Shown: positions 49,238-57,766, counted from the stretch's first letter. The stretch is 64,000 nucleotides of DNA from Rossellomorea aquimaris (GCF_035590735.1 NZ_CP141595.1:863001-927000); one strand, 5' to 3'. Notes: a model not told the origin generated them from the letters alone. Numbers and translations: made by a program.

Positions 49238-50125
49238 ATGGATAAAAAAAAGCGTTCGATCACATTATGGAGTGTCATAGGAGGCATTGTCGTCGTCGGC
49301 ACGATGCTTGTTATGTTTGGCTTTTCGAAGGATGAAGTGGTGGCGAAGGTGGGAAGCAAGTCGATCAGTAAAGAGGACTTGTATACGACCCTTGTGGATC
49401 AATACGGGGAAGCGGCCCTGGATACTCTGATTGCCGAGAAGATTGTGGAGCTTGAGAGTGACAAGAAAAAAATCACAGTCAAGGACAGTGAAATCGATGA
49501 GGAACTGCAGTCAATGAAAGATTCCTATGGGGGCGAAGAGGCATTCAATGAGGCACTGGCCTCAAGCGGAGCGAATCTTGATAGTGTTAAAAAGAATGTC
49601 CGATCGTTTTTGTTAACGGAAAAATTGCTGGAGGACAGAATCTCGATTTCCGATGATCAGATAAAAGAATACTTTGAAGCGAATAAGGATACGTTTGCTC
49701 AGGCAGAACAGATAGAGGCGAGTCATATTCTGGTTGAAGATGAAAAAACGGCTCAGGAGGTGAAGAAAAAGCTTGATGACGGAGGGGACTTCGCGGAGCT
49801 TGCGAAAGAATACTCCACTGATACCTCCAATGCAGAATCAGGCGGGGAGCTTGGTTACTTTGCAAAAGGTGAAATGGTGACGGAATTTGATGAGAAGGCG
49901 TTTGCCATGAAGAAGGGTGAAATCAGTGAGCCGGTTAAAACGGAGTTTGGCTATCATATCATCAAGGTGACGGACAAAAAAGACGCGAAAGAAGCGGTTC
50001 TTGACGATCATAAAGAGGAAATAAAGGATATTCTGTTTGACCAGGCACTTCAAACGGAGTATGGGACTTGGGTCCAGGAACAGAAAGAGGAGTATGAAAT
50101 CGAAAATCTATTGAAAGATTCATAA
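49238..50125 (+). CDS. prsA: PrsA-like peptidyl-prolyl isomerase (parvulin)
   Basis: A 295-residue extracytoplasmic foldase. An N-terminal membrane anchor (LWSVIGGIVVVGTMLVMFGF) replaces the lipobox of classical PrsA, since no cysteine is present. A SurA/PrsA-type chaperone part follows (VAKVGSKSISKEDLYTTLVD), then the parvulin domain starting IEASHILVEDEKTAQEVKKK with GGELGYFAKGEMVTEFDEKA and GEISEPVKTEFGYHIIKV, then a chaperone C-terminal helix. It helps fold exported proteins. ATG 49238 follows AAAGGAGAGCGAGTGA. It lies 97 bp after htrA with only a weak palindrome between, so read-through co-expression of protease and foldase is likely. YacD is an alternative name in B. subtilis. Confidence 0.9.
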   Translation: MDKKKRSITLWSVIGGIVVVGTMLVMFGFSKDEVVAKVGSKSISKEDLYTTLVDQYGEAALDTLIAEKIVELESDKKKITVKDSEIDEELQSMKDSYGGEEAFNEALASSGANLDSVKKNVRSFLLTEKLLEDRISISDDQIKEYFEANKDTFAQAEQIEASHILVEDEKTAQEVKKKLDDGGDFAELAKEYSTDTSNAESGGELGYFAKGEMVTEFDEKAFAMKKGEISEPVKTEFGYHIIKVTDKKDAKEAVLDDHKEEIKDILFDQALQTEYGTWVQEQKEEYEIENLLKDS

Positions 50126-50209
50126 ACCGGCCATGGTTTGTTCATGATTTGGTCATAATTTATGGAAATACTGTTAGTGCAGCTGCAACCTATAAAAGGA
50201 GGAAATGAA

Positions 50210-51085
50210 ATGAACAATAAGAGAACACTCGCGTTGGCAGGTGTATTAGCAATCGGGATCGCGGGAGCTCTTCCCGCCTTTGCGGCTGAGGAGGACACCG
50301 CGAAGACAAACGACTCGGCGGTTGTCAGCGGAAAGTCGGAGAGCACTTTTGGCGGTCATCGCAGCGGTGGGCATGGGAAGTTCCATCTGAATGAGGAACA
50401 GTTGAAGGAAAAAGCAGAAGAACTTGGAATCGACAGCACCGATAAGGGTTCACGGGAACTCGCGAAAGAGATCATGGATGCCGAACTCGAAAAAAGAGCG
50501 AAAGAATTAGGGATTGAAACTGAAGGAAAAGATCACCGTGCAGTCATGGAAGAAATCCGCCAAGCTGAACTGAACAAAAAAGCGAAAGAGCTGGGGATTT
50601 CCACTGATGGAAAAGACCAGGAAGAGATTTCTCAAGAGGTAAGGGCGGCACTGGTTAAACAAAGAGCCAAAGAACTTGGAGTGGAAACCGAAGGCAAAGA
50701 TATGGATGAACTGGCAGATGAAGTAAGGGAAGCAGCACTTCTGAAGCAGGCAAAAGACCTAGGAATTGAAACAGAAGGAAAAGAGCATCATGAATTGAAA
50801 GAAGAGGTTTTTGAAGCGTCCATTCTAAAAGCTGCCAAAGAACTGGGGATTGAAACAGAAGGCAAAACGTCCAAAGAACTGATGGAAGAGATCATGACCG
50901 ATCATGCCGGTGAAGCGAAGAAGCTGGATTTCTTTCCGTTCAATAAGAAAGAGGGATTCATTTTCCACAAGGGAGGCAAGGGTCTTCACGGCGGTCCGGG
51001 ACATGGAAAAGGTCCTCATGGAGCTGCACCTGAGGCAGAACAAAGTGAGGCACCATCAGCCGAATCCCAAAGAGACAGATTATAA
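50210..51085 (+). CDS. Secreted protein with six 28-residue tandem repeats
   Basis: A 291-residue exported protein, family not recognised. A signal peptide (MNNKRTLALAGVLAIGIAGA, cleavage after AFA) is followed by a His/Gly-rich patch and then, from about residue 55 to 240, six units of about 28 residues with consensus K.AKELGIETEGKD..EL.EE, ending EVR.A.L. Each unit would be two short helices. The tail is a His-Gly-Pro segment (KGGKGLHGGPGHGKGPHGA), possibly metal-binding. Sequence is strongly charged. ATG 50210 follows AAAGGAGGAAATGA. It sits between the foldase gene and a two-component system and is closed by a terminator, which suggests an envelope-stress link by position. Confidence 0.82.
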   Translation: MNNKRTLALAGVLAIGIAGALPAFAAEEDTAKTNDSAVVSGKSESTFGGHRSGGHGKFHLNEEQLKEKAEELGIDSTDKGSRELAKEIMDAELEKRAKELGIETEGKDHRAVMEEIRQAELNKKAKELGISTDGKDQEEISQEVRAALVKQRAKELGVETEGKDMDELADEVREAALLKQAKDLGIETEGKEHHELKEEVFEASILKAAKELGIETEGKTSKELMEEIMTDHAGEAKKLDFFPFNKKEGFIFHKGGKGLHGGPGHGKGPHGAAPEAEQSEAPSAESQRDRL

Positions 51086-51093
51086 GGATGGAA

Positions 51094-51122
51094 ATCCCCG
51101 CCAAATGTGCGGGGGTTTTTCA
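51094..51122 (+). terminator. Rho-independent terminator
   Basis: CCCCGC and GCGGGG pair around CAAATGT-like loop bases and are followed by GTTTTT; 10 bp after the repeat-protein stop. Confidence 0.88.
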
Positions 51123-51173
51123 TTGGGAGGAAACAATAGAATGAATCAGTCAAAACGACTATACTTTAGATAG

Positions 51174-51240
51174 GGAGCCATGGGGACAGGTACCTTGACA
51201 CCCTTTTGGATAGGAGCCAAGGTAGCTGTCCCCATGGTTC
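51174..51240. repeat. Family-B palindromic repeat, copy B3 (long stem)
   Basis: GAGCCATGGGGACAGGTACC on the left, CAAGGTAGCTGTCCCCATGG on the right, with CCTTG/CAAGG pairing in between, forming a stem of more than 20 bp around CACCCTTTTGGATAGGAG. Directly before the response-regulator gene, whose reading frame is open through it. Confidence 0.82.
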
Positions 51241-51262
51241 AGTCGGGAAAGGAGCGATGTTG

Positions 51263-51967
51263 ATGAACGTGCTGGTAGTAGAAGACAATAAAAGTGTCAC
51301 AAGCATGCTTGAGATGTTTTTTATAAAAGAAGGAATTCAAGGAGAGTTTGTCCACGACGGGGCTGAAGGGTACCGGCGTTATAAAGAAGGGAATTGGGAT
51401 CTCGTCATCCTGGACTGGATGCTGCCGGGTATGGACGGCGTCACCATATGCAGGAAAATCAGGGGGGAAGGTTCCCAGGTCCCGGTCATCATGCTGACGG
51501 CGAAAGACAGTGAATCGGACCAGGTGCTCGGACTGGAGCTCGGTGCAGACGATTATGTGACCAAGCCCTTCTCGCCCCTTGCCCTGATGGCGAGGATACG
51601 GGCTGTCTCGCGGCGGTATCAAGGGGAGAAAAATAGTGCGTCAGGCAATCACGATGTCTCGACGGCAGACTTCCAAATCAGTAAGGAAACCCGTGAAGTC
51701 CTTCTGAAAGGGGTTCCCCTTACCAATCTGACGCCAAAGGAATTTGAATTGCTGTATTATCTTGCGCGTCATCCGCGTCAGGTGTTCTCGAGGGAACAGC
51801 TTCTCGAACGAGTATGGGGGTATGATTTCTACGGGGATGAACGGACGGTGGATGTCCATATCAAGCGGCTGCGCAACAAAATCGGCAGCAAGGAAAAGCC
51901 GTACCTGCATACAGTCTGGGGAGTAGGGTATAAATTCGATGAGGCGGCGGCAGGGGATGAAAATTAG
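51263..51967 (+). CDS. OmpR-family response regulator
   Basis: A 234-residue response regulator. Receiver: MNVLVVEDNKSVTSMLEMFF with the acidic pair, phospho-Asp 51 in VILDWMLPGMDGV, and ADDYVTKPFSPLALMARIRA. Effector winged helix: LTPKEFELLYYLARHPRQVF to DERTVDVHIKRLRNKIGSK. ATG 51263 was chosen because AAAGGAG is 8 bases upstream; the frame is open through the upstream palindrome. It overlaps the histidine kinase gene. By position after htrA, the foldase and the repeat protein it resembles the htrB-cssRS arrangement of B. subtilis, but sequence does not let me equate it to CssR. Higher GC than average here. Confidence 0.9.
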   Translation: MNVLVVEDNKSVTSMLEMFFIKEGIQGEFVHDGAEGYRRYKEGNWDLVILDWMLPGMDGVTICRKIRGEGSQVPVIMLTAKDSESDQVLGLELGADDYVTKPFSPLALMARIRAVSRRYQGEKNSASGNHDVSTADFQISKETREVLLKGVPLTNLTPKEFELLYYLARHPRQVFSREQLLERVWGYDFYGDERTVDVHIKRLRNKIGSKEKPYLHTVWGVGYKFDEAAAGDEN

Positions 51968-53360
51968 ATATCTTTATCAGCTGCTTCTCAGCCATACAAG
52001 CGTACTCATCATCGCCTTCTTGATTCTTGGCACCCTGTTTTCCCACTATGTCGAAAATCTTGTCTATGAAAACAAGGTCACGGAACTCAGGACGTACGGG
52101 GAGAAAATTTTATCAGACCTTGAAAGGCCGGGTCCAAGACGGCCTCTTTATCTGGAGGAATACAGCAACTTGCTTCATGCACGGAACATCGATGTGATCA
52201 CGTTCAACCGACAAGGCGAGGTATCTTTCTCCAGGGGAGGGGTGTACCCGCGGATCGAGCTCTCAAAGGAAGAGTGGCAAAAAATCGAACGCGGTGAAAC
52301 CGTCCCCCTGAAAAAAGATTTCGGACGTTTTGACCAGGCCGTATCCCTCGTCATCATGCCGCGGCTCATCAATGATCAGCTGGCCGGCGGACTGATCTTG
52401 ATTTCCCCGATCAGCGGCTCGAGGGAAATGCTGAGTGAAATCAATAAATATCTTCTATATATCGTGCTCCTGTCACTGGCGATTTCACTCTTGATCAGCT
52501 TATTCTTATCAAAGCTCCATGTGAAAAGGATTCAGCGGATCCGGGATGCCACTTCCCGTGTGTCATCCGGTCATTACGATGTTCACGTCCCAAGTTCCAA
52601 CTTCGATGAAATCGGCGATCTTGCCGAAGACTTTAATGAAATGGTCACGAAACTCCGGGCATCCAAAGAGGAAATCGACAGCTTGGAGAACCGGAGAAGG
52701 CAGTTCATGGCGGATGTGTCACACGAACTGAGAACACCGCTGACCACGATTCGGGGTGTCATAGAAGGAATCCGAAACGACATGATCCCCGAAGAACAGA
52801 AGGAGAAAAGCTTCGGTCTCGTAAGCGAGGAAACGAGGCGGCTGATCAGACTTGTGAACGAAAACCTGGACTACGAAAAAATCCGCTCCAACCAGGTAAC
52901 CATCACGAAAGTAACCCTATCCTTACTGGATGTCTTCGAAGTCATCAAGGAACAACTCGACTTCCAGGCTGAAGAAAAAGGGAACGAAATCAGGGTGGTT
53001 GCAGATTCCAGTGCCACGGTACTTGCCGACTATGATAGGCTCATACAAATTTTGATCAACATCACGAAAAACAGCATCCAATTCACTTCTGGCGGAACGA
53101 TCACATTAAGCGGCTCGTCTTCCGGGACTGAAACCGTCATCGAAATCGAAGACACAGGAATCGGCATGGACCCCGAAGAAATCCGATCGATCTGGCGCAG
53201 ATTTTACAAAGCGGACCTGTCCCGGACGAATAATCCATACGGTGAATTCGGCATCGGACTCTCCATCGTCAAGCAATTGGTGCTGATGCATGAGGGGACG
53301 ATTGAGGTTTTCAGTGAGAAAGGGAAGGGTACGAAGTTTGTGATTCGGTTCCCGTTTTAA
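51957..53360 (+). CDS. Sensor histidine kinase
   Basis: A 467-residue membrane kinase partnered with the preceding regulator by overlap. Two membrane helices (about 9-29 and 164-184) enclose an outer sensor of about 130 residues (starting SHYVENLVYENKVTELRTYG). Then come a HAMP domain (VKRIQRIRDATSRVSSGHYD), the phosphotransfer helix DVSHELRTPLTTIRGVIEGI (His about 256), N-box INITKNSIQFTSGG, G1 DTGIGMD, F-box and G2 GEFGIGLSIVKQ. ATG 51957 and ATG 51939 are both possible starts. It probably senses envelope or secretion stress given the neighbouring HtrA and PrsA-like genes (inference). A strong terminator is 70 bp downstream. Confidence 0.9.
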   Translation: MKIRYLYQLLLSHTSVLIIAFLILGTLFSHYVENLVYENKVTELRTYGEKILSDLERPGPRRPLYLEEYSNLLHARNIDVITFNRQGEVSFSRGGVYPRIELSKEEWQKIERGETVPLKKDFGRFDQAVSLVIMPRLINDQLAGGLILISPISGSREMLSEINKYLLYIVLLSLAISLLISLFLSKLHVKRIQRIRDATSRVSSGHYDVHVPSSNFDEIGDLAEDFNEMVTKLRASKEEIDSLENRRRQFMADVSHELRTPLTTIRGVIEGIRNDMIPEEQKEKSFGLVSEETRRLIRLVNENLDYEKIRSNQVTITKVTLSLLDVFEVIKEQLDFQAEEKGNEIRVVADSSATVLADYDRLIQILINITKNSIQFTSGGTITLSGSSSGTETVIEIEDTGIGMDPEEIRSIWRRFYKADLSRTNNPYGEFGIGLSIVKQLVLMHEGTIEVFSEKGKGTKFVIRFPF

Positions 53361-53428
53361 AAGGGATTTTTCATACCAGTTTTTCAGATTATGAGGACAG
53401 ACTTTTTCTTCTGGAAAAGGCGCACAAA

Positions 53429-53462
53429 GAAGCTCAGAGTATTTGACTCTGAGCTTTTCCTT
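53429..53462 (+). terminator. Rho-independent terminator of the two-component operon
   Basis: AAGCTCAGAGT and ACTCTGAGCTT form an 11-bp perfect stem around ATTTG, followed by TTCC TTTG. Confidence 0.8.
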
Positions 53463-53519
53463 TGTATGTCTGGAGTAAGAGTGATCGAATTCACTATGCA
53501 ACAACCTTGTTTGCATTTT

Positions 53520-53765
53520 TCATTGCATGGTTAGTTTTATAGTTTCAGTATTTCTATCCCCATCCATTGTTATGTCGACCTCGGTGTCTTCACCGACCTT
53601 GGGATTCGTCGGATTTGCTTCCCTACTGTCTTTACAGGGCCATTCACCAGCACCTACACTTTCGACGGAATAGGCCATACTGTGAAAGGATGGATGGGAT
53701 TATAAGGGGCCATCATGCTATTCAATATAAGGTCGTACTCCACACGCTGTACCCTGTAATCCCGT
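53520..53765 (-). pseudogene. Degraded 3' end of an unidentified gene
   Basis: On the minus strand VEYDLILNSMMAPYNPIHPF TV is coded at about 53687-53745 in one frame, and MAYSVESVGAGEWPCKDSRE, ANPTNPKVGEDTEVDITMDG, DRNTETIKLTMQ* (53520-53678) in another. The two read as one smooth protein C-terminus broken by a frameshift near 53680. There is no ribosome binding site for the 52-residue part. Family not recognised; immediately downstream of the methyltransferase gene. Confidence 0.5.
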
Positions 53766-53770
53766 GACCA

Positions 53771-54400
53771 TTACTTCTCTCCAATAACCGCCACAGTTTG
53801 AAACTGTCTTGAATCCGGTCCTTTCACTAGCTTTACCTTTTTAAAGCCTGCCTTTTTCATTAAGGGAAGTAATTGGGTTTCCAACATGTGATTCACTCCA
53901 CTCCAGGACTCTCCATTCTTGCCGTTGCAGAGTGTGATCGTTACGGAACCGTTGTTCTTCAGGACCCTATGAATCTCAGAAATGGTTTCGATCGTCAGAT
54001 CCCAAAAATAGATGGAGTGGATACTATAAATCTTGGTAAACATGTCATTGTCTAAAGGGATCTTACATACATTTCCTTGTATGAATCCAGCCCGCCCTTC
54101 ATTAATGGCCCATCTATTCCTTGTCTTTGCTGAACGGAGAATGGACTCCGACAGGTCGAGTCCTGCTACGTACTCGACATTGGGTCGTTTAAGGAGTTGT
54201 TTGATGGCGTAGCCTGCTCCACATCCAATTTCCAATACTCTTTCTTCCTCGGTCAAATTTAGTAAGTTCAGTGTCCAGAGGGTCTCTGTTCGATGTTGTA
54301 AGGCCATCTTTTCTCCAAAGTATTGCCCCAGTATTCCTTTTGGTAATTGATATTGCTGATCAGCACATTCCTTTAATTTCCTTAGTATCATCTGCTGCAT
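53771..54400 (-). CDS. Class I SAM-dependent methyltransferase
   Basis: A 209-residue methyltransferase. The SAM-binding motif I is RVLEIGCGAGYAIKQLLKRP, motif II AGLDLSESILRSAKTRNRWA, and the motif IV region KIYSIHSIYFWDLTIETISE with the usual EIHRVLKNNGSVTITL. The N-terminal FGEKMALQHRTETLWTLNLL is typical of a Bacillus subgroup acting on small molecules. ATG 54400 follows GAGGGGAGGAC. It is divergent from a LysR-type gene 112 bp away, which may regulate it. Substrate unknown. Confidence 0.88.
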   Translation of the reverse strand: MQQMILRKLKECADQQYQLPKGILGQYFGEKMALQHRTETLWTLNLLNLTEEERVLEIGCGAGYAIKQLLKRPNVEYVAGLDLSESILRSAKTRNRWAINEGRAGFIQGNVCKIPLDNDMFTKIYSIHSIYFWDLTIETISEIHRVLKNNGSVTITLCNGKNGESWSGVNHMLETQLLPLMKKAGFKKVKLVKGPDSRQFQTVAVIGEK

Positions 54401-54512
54401 GTCCTCCCCTCATACGTAATCCTAAGAAAAGTATAGTATAATCATCATATTAAACAAGGTGATAATGATTATAGTTAGTATTAATTTTTTTAATAAGAAG
54501 AGGGGCATTTAC

Positions 54513-55412
54513 TTGGATATTAATCAATTGGAAGCTTTTGATCATGTCGTACGGTTAGGCAGTTTTAGTAAAGCTGCAAGGCATCTGAATCTTTCTCAAC
54601 CTACGATTAGTGTCAGGATACAGGGATTAGAGAAAGAGGTAGGTAGTGGTCTATTTCATAGAGTTGGTAAGCGGGTAGAATTAACAGATGCAGGGAAGGG
54701 GTTCTTACCGTATGCGAGACAAGCCATTGAAATAATTACAAACGGGATTGAAAATGCACGTCTCATACAAGAAGGTAAAGCAGGTCATGTTACGATCGGG
54801 ACCCTCCCTACATTTACCTCCGGAGTATTCAGTGTAGTGATTGCTCATCTCAATAAATGGTTTCCCGAGATTCATGTCGAAATACATACGGGGCATAATC
54901 AGGAAATGATTGAAATGCTGTATGACGGCTTTATTAAGGTGGGCTTGGTGACAACCCCGTACTATAATACAGATGTGAAAACCATCCTTACTATAAAGGA
55001 ACCACTCATTTTAGTTGCACACCATACTCATCCACTTGCTTCATCATCTGATGGAAATCGAAAATCCGTTGAAATCATAGAGAATAGTGATCCTTACCTA
55101 ATCGTGGATTGGAGTAATGAAAGTAAACATTGGCAAAAATCTATGATTCATCCAGGTATGAACGTCATGGAATTACCTCCATCTACTGCTTTGGATTTAG
55201 TTCTTTCAAAAAATGGAGTGGCACTTGTCACAGAATCAATGGTAAAGAATTTATTGGAAACAAACCAGTTAGTGAAATTACAACCAGCAGATTTCCCATT
55301 ATTATTTCGGGAAATTGCTTTGGTAAGTCTGGATTCAGAAAAGAGTTTATCCCCCGCTGCTAAGAGAATGGTTGAGGTCTTCAGATCAGAAGCCACGGGT
55401 TCTTTGACCTAG
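54513..55412 (+). CDS. LysR family transcriptional regulator
   Basis: A 299-residue LysR-type regulator. The N-terminal helix-turn-helix is LEAFDHVVRLGSFSKAARHL followed by NLSQPTISVRIQGLEKEVGS, and the rest is the two-lobed ligand-binding domain (GHVTIGTLPTFTSGVFSVVI). The start is TTG 54513, with AGAGGGGCATTTAC in front; earlier ATG codons at 54459 and 54465 have no binding site. Divergent from the methyltransferase gene, its probable target, as LysR regulators usually act on the divergent neighbour. Ligand unknown. Confidence 0.9.
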   Translation: MDINQLEAFDHVVRLGSFSKAARHLNLSQPTISVRIQGLEKEVGSGLFHRVGKRVELTDAGKGFLPYARQAIEIITNGIENARLIQEGKAGHVTIGTLPTFTSGVFSVVIAHLNKWFPEIHVEIHTGHNQEMIEMLYDGFIKVGLVTTPYYNTDVKTILTIKEPLILVAHHTHPLASSSDGNRKSVEIIENSDPYLIVDWSNESKHWQKSMIHPGMNVMELPPSTALDLVLSKNGVALVTESMVKNLLETNQLVKLQPADFPLLFREIALVSLDSEKSLSPAAKRMVEVFRSEATGSLT

Positions 55413-55596
55413 AAGCTGCGGTACGTTCGGAAATAAAACTGCCATTGAAGGACTGTTCCGGCGTGGGTGAACCTGTCCAGGATTGCCTGATTTACTTTTC
55501 TATCATAAATTGTTCCTTTGTCCCACACCAATCCCGTCTATCAAAATATGATATAAAGTGGTACAACTTTATAGATTGATTTGGGGGATTAAATAG

Positions 55597-56145
55597 ATGG
55601 AAAATGAAATGAATGAAAAGGTGGCTGTCCAGCTTTCTCCACCATGGGTGACTTACCAAAATGAATTGAAATATTCGGTTGGACAGGATCCGAGTGTGAT
55701 TGTCGGACCGCTGATTCCCGCTTTTGGCAATTATATAATTCCTGTTACGACTATCGGGGGTGAAAAAGCCATCGCATTGGCGACGCTTTTGAAGAATCCG
55801 GTTGAATTCGGGAATGTGAGTGTAAGTGTAGTGGTCATTAATGGGGATCAGGAAATCGTCAATCCGTTACCCTGTCCGCTGCGTTCATTCGTAGTCGCGG
55901 ATCTTGTTCAAAGTGCACTGTCCGGTAACCCGTATTTTATCGAAGTTGTGGTCAAGCCGCAGATGCCGGGTGGTCCGAATGCTGTATACCCTGTGTTCAA
56001 GTCAGAAGTGATACAGTTCTTTAATGATGATATATCCAATTTATGCAATACCTTTACAGCTGTCGCCGCAAGCGTCTTTGCAGATGTAATGGAAGAAGAG
56101 TTGTGCGACATACCGATTTTGTATTCTACCAGTTGCGACGAATAG
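55597..56145 (+). CDS. Hypothetical protein, possible spore-surface type
   Basis: A 182-residue protein, not recognised. No signal peptide or membrane helix. It is beta-rich and hydrophobic in parts (DPSVIVGPLIPAFGNYIIPV, VSVSVVVINGDQEIVNPLP, YFIEVVVKPQMPGGPNAVYP) and has five cysteines, four of them in the last third (LCNTFTAV, EELCDIP, STSCDE). Such composition is common in Bacillus spore-associated proteins, but this is only a resemblance. ATG 55597 follows TGGGGGATTAAATAG. A weak terminator follows. Confidence 0.7.
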   Translation: MENEMNEKVAVQLSPPWVTYQNELKYSVGQDPSVIVGPLIPAFGNYIIPVTTIGGEKAIALATLLKNPVEFGNVSVSVVVINGDQEIVNPLPCPLRSFVVADLVQSALSGNPYFIEVVVKPQMPGGPNAVYPVFKSEVIQFFNDDISNLCNTFTAVAASVFADVMEEELCDIPILYSTSCDE

Positions 56146-56149
56146 TGTT

Positions 56150-56188
56150 GAAAAGTGCGGAGGGATCTCCGGGCTTTTTTTATTTTTG
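56150..56188 (+). terminator. Terminator after hypothetical gene
   Basis: CGGAG and CTCCG pair around GGAT, extended by AAAAGTG/GGCTTTTT, and followed by TTTATTTTTG. Confidence 0.7.
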
Positions 56189-56210
56189 TTGTGACCCGAT
56201 GTATATTATT

Positions 56211-56231
56211 GGGACAATGTCCCCGTGGCTC
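56211..56231. repeat. Short family-B-like fragment
   Basis: GGGACAATGTCCCCGTGGCT contains the 6-1-6-like palindrome GGGACAATGTCCC and the CCGTGGCTCC end seen in family B copies. Confidence 0.45.
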
Positions 56232-56370
56232 CTGCTAACATCATGTTTTTTGTCGAAAAGTTAAGTTGGGACTTTTTAATTATAAAACAAATTCGATTAA
56301 TTTCAGTTATAATAGAATTTAAAAAGTAAGTATTGTTAATTTTTAAAAAATAACTGAAAGTAGGGAAGCA

Positions 56371-57693
56371 ATGGCGATGAATCATTCTGATTTGCTGACT
56401 GGTTTACTGTTGAACCTCCTTGTCATTTTGATCATGATTTTACTTATAAGCTTTCATTATCTTTCCCGAAATAAAGTACATAAGCTCCACATTAAACCAC
56501 AGTCTATCTATTTAGCCTGTTCGCTTCTCCTGTTGCTTAGTCTCGCTTTATCCGTACGATTGGAAGATGGATTTGTGTATGATTTGCGGTTCATCCCTTT
56601 TCTATTGGGGGGGATATACGGTGGGAACAGGGTCCTGCCTTGGCTTGCGGTCACGATGATTGCGGTCCGTGTTCCGATGATGGGGCCGGGATTAGTGGTT
56701 ACGGTGATCATGGCGATTCTCTTCACGTTTGTGATTATGTATATGCGTCCGAGATTGGAGAACAAAGCATGGAAGACGAGGGTATATTGGTATACGTTGA
56801 TGTCGTTCGGTTACTCGGTACTTTCATTGTGGATCCCGTCCATGATCTTTGATTTCGATTATACGAGCTCGTTCCTGGTCTATTCCTTTGTCCTGAGCGG
56901 GTCGACGTTCTTTGTCTTTTACTTATGTGAAATAATCCGCACGATCTATACTCTTCAATTGGAAGCGATTAAATATGAGAAAATGCAGGTGGTCAGCCAC
57001 CTGGCTGCCAGCATGAGTCATGAGGTACGGAATCCTCTGACAACGGTGAAAGGATTTCTTCAACTCATAAATGAAGACCCTTCCAACGTAAGTACCAATA
57101 GTGAACTTTCAAAGGTGGCCGTCAGCGAAATCGACCGTGCCACAGAGGTGATCAATCAATATTTAAACTTTGCCAGGCCACACCCGGAGCATGAGGTGGA
57201 AGTGGAGATCCGGGATGAAATCAACCGATCGAAGGAAATCATCATGCCCCTGGCGATTAAAAAGGGAATCGTCCTGAAGGCGAGCATCCTTCATCACCAT
57301 TCCATTATAGGCGACCCCAACAAGCTTCAGCAGGTCCTCATCAACGTCATGAAAAACGGATTGGAGGCAATGGAGGCGGGCGGTACGCTGCGAATCTTCA
57401 GCTACCTTGAAGGCGAAAAGGTATTCATTGTCATTAACGATACCGGAATCGGGATGACCAAGGAACAACTCATGCGCCTCGGGGAACCCTACTTCTCCAT
57501 GAAAGGCAAGAACGGGACCGGCCTCGGGATGATGACCGCCTTTCAACTAGTAGAAGGCATGAAAGGCACCATCAAAGTCCTAAGCAAACCGGGCAAAGGA
57601 ACCTCCGTCATCCTATCCTTCCCGATATATGAAGAAAAAGGAAAGGTAAGTAACCTTAAACATACAACAGAGGTCCGTCCCTCACTGCGTTAA
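56371..57693 (+). CDS. Membrane sensor histidine kinase, KinB-like (paralog)
   Basis: A 440-residue kinase with the same plan as the one at 25269. Six membrane helices (5TMR-LYT type) fill residues 1-195, with LEDGFVYDLRFIPFLLGGIY matching the paralog's conserved loop. Phosphotransfer helix SMSHEVRNPLTTVKGFLQLI (His about 217), N-box VLINVMKNGLEAMEAGG, G1 NDTGIGMTKE and G2 KNGTGLGMMTAFQLV. ATG 56371 follows AGTAGGGAAGCA; a second ATG two codons later is possible. No adjacent response regulator, as expected for a phosphorelay kinase feeding Spo0F. The last codons lie inside a 15-bp hairpin. Confidence 0.88.
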   Translation: MAMNHSDLLTGLLLNLLVILIMILLISFHYLSRNKVHKLHIKPQSIYLACSLLLLLSLALSVRLEDGFVYDLRFIPFLLGGIYGGNRVLPWLAVTMIAVRVPMMGPGLVVTVIMAILFTFVIMYMRPRLENKAWKTRVYWYTLMSFGYSVLSLWIPSMIFDFDYTSSFLVYSFVLSGSTFFVFYLCEIIRTIYTLQLEAIKYEKMQVVSHLAASMSHEVRNPLTTVKGFLQLINEDPSNVSTNSELSKVAVSEIDRATEVINQYLNFARPHPEHEVEVEIRDEINRSKEIIMPLAIKKGIVLKASILHHHSIIGDPNKLQQVLINVMKNGLEAMEAGGTLRIFSYLEGEKVFIVINDTGIGMTKEQLMRLGEPYFSMKGKNGTGLGMMTAFQLVEGMKGTIKVLSKPGKGTSVILSFPIYEEKGKVSNLKHTTEVRPSLR

Positions 57694-57721
57694 TGCTTTA
57701 GTAGAGTGAGGGACGGACCTG
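57671..57721 (+). terminator. Long hairpin overlapping the kinase stop codon
   Basis: AGGTCCGTCCCTCAC and GTGAGGGACGGACCT form a 15-bp perfect stem around a 21-base loop that contains the stop codon; GTTTTA follows. The left arm encodes the last residues of the kinase. Confidence 0.75.
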
Positions 57722-57726
57722 TTTTA

Positions 57727-57766
57727 GGTGGGGCAGCAGGGACAGGCACCTTGTCCCAGTATGCCC
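57727..57766. repeat. Family-B palindromic repeat, copy B2
   Basis: GGGGCAGCAGGGACAGGCAC and CTTGTCCCAGTATGCCC share the GGGACAGG..TTGTCCCA core with copy B1. Confidence 0.7.
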
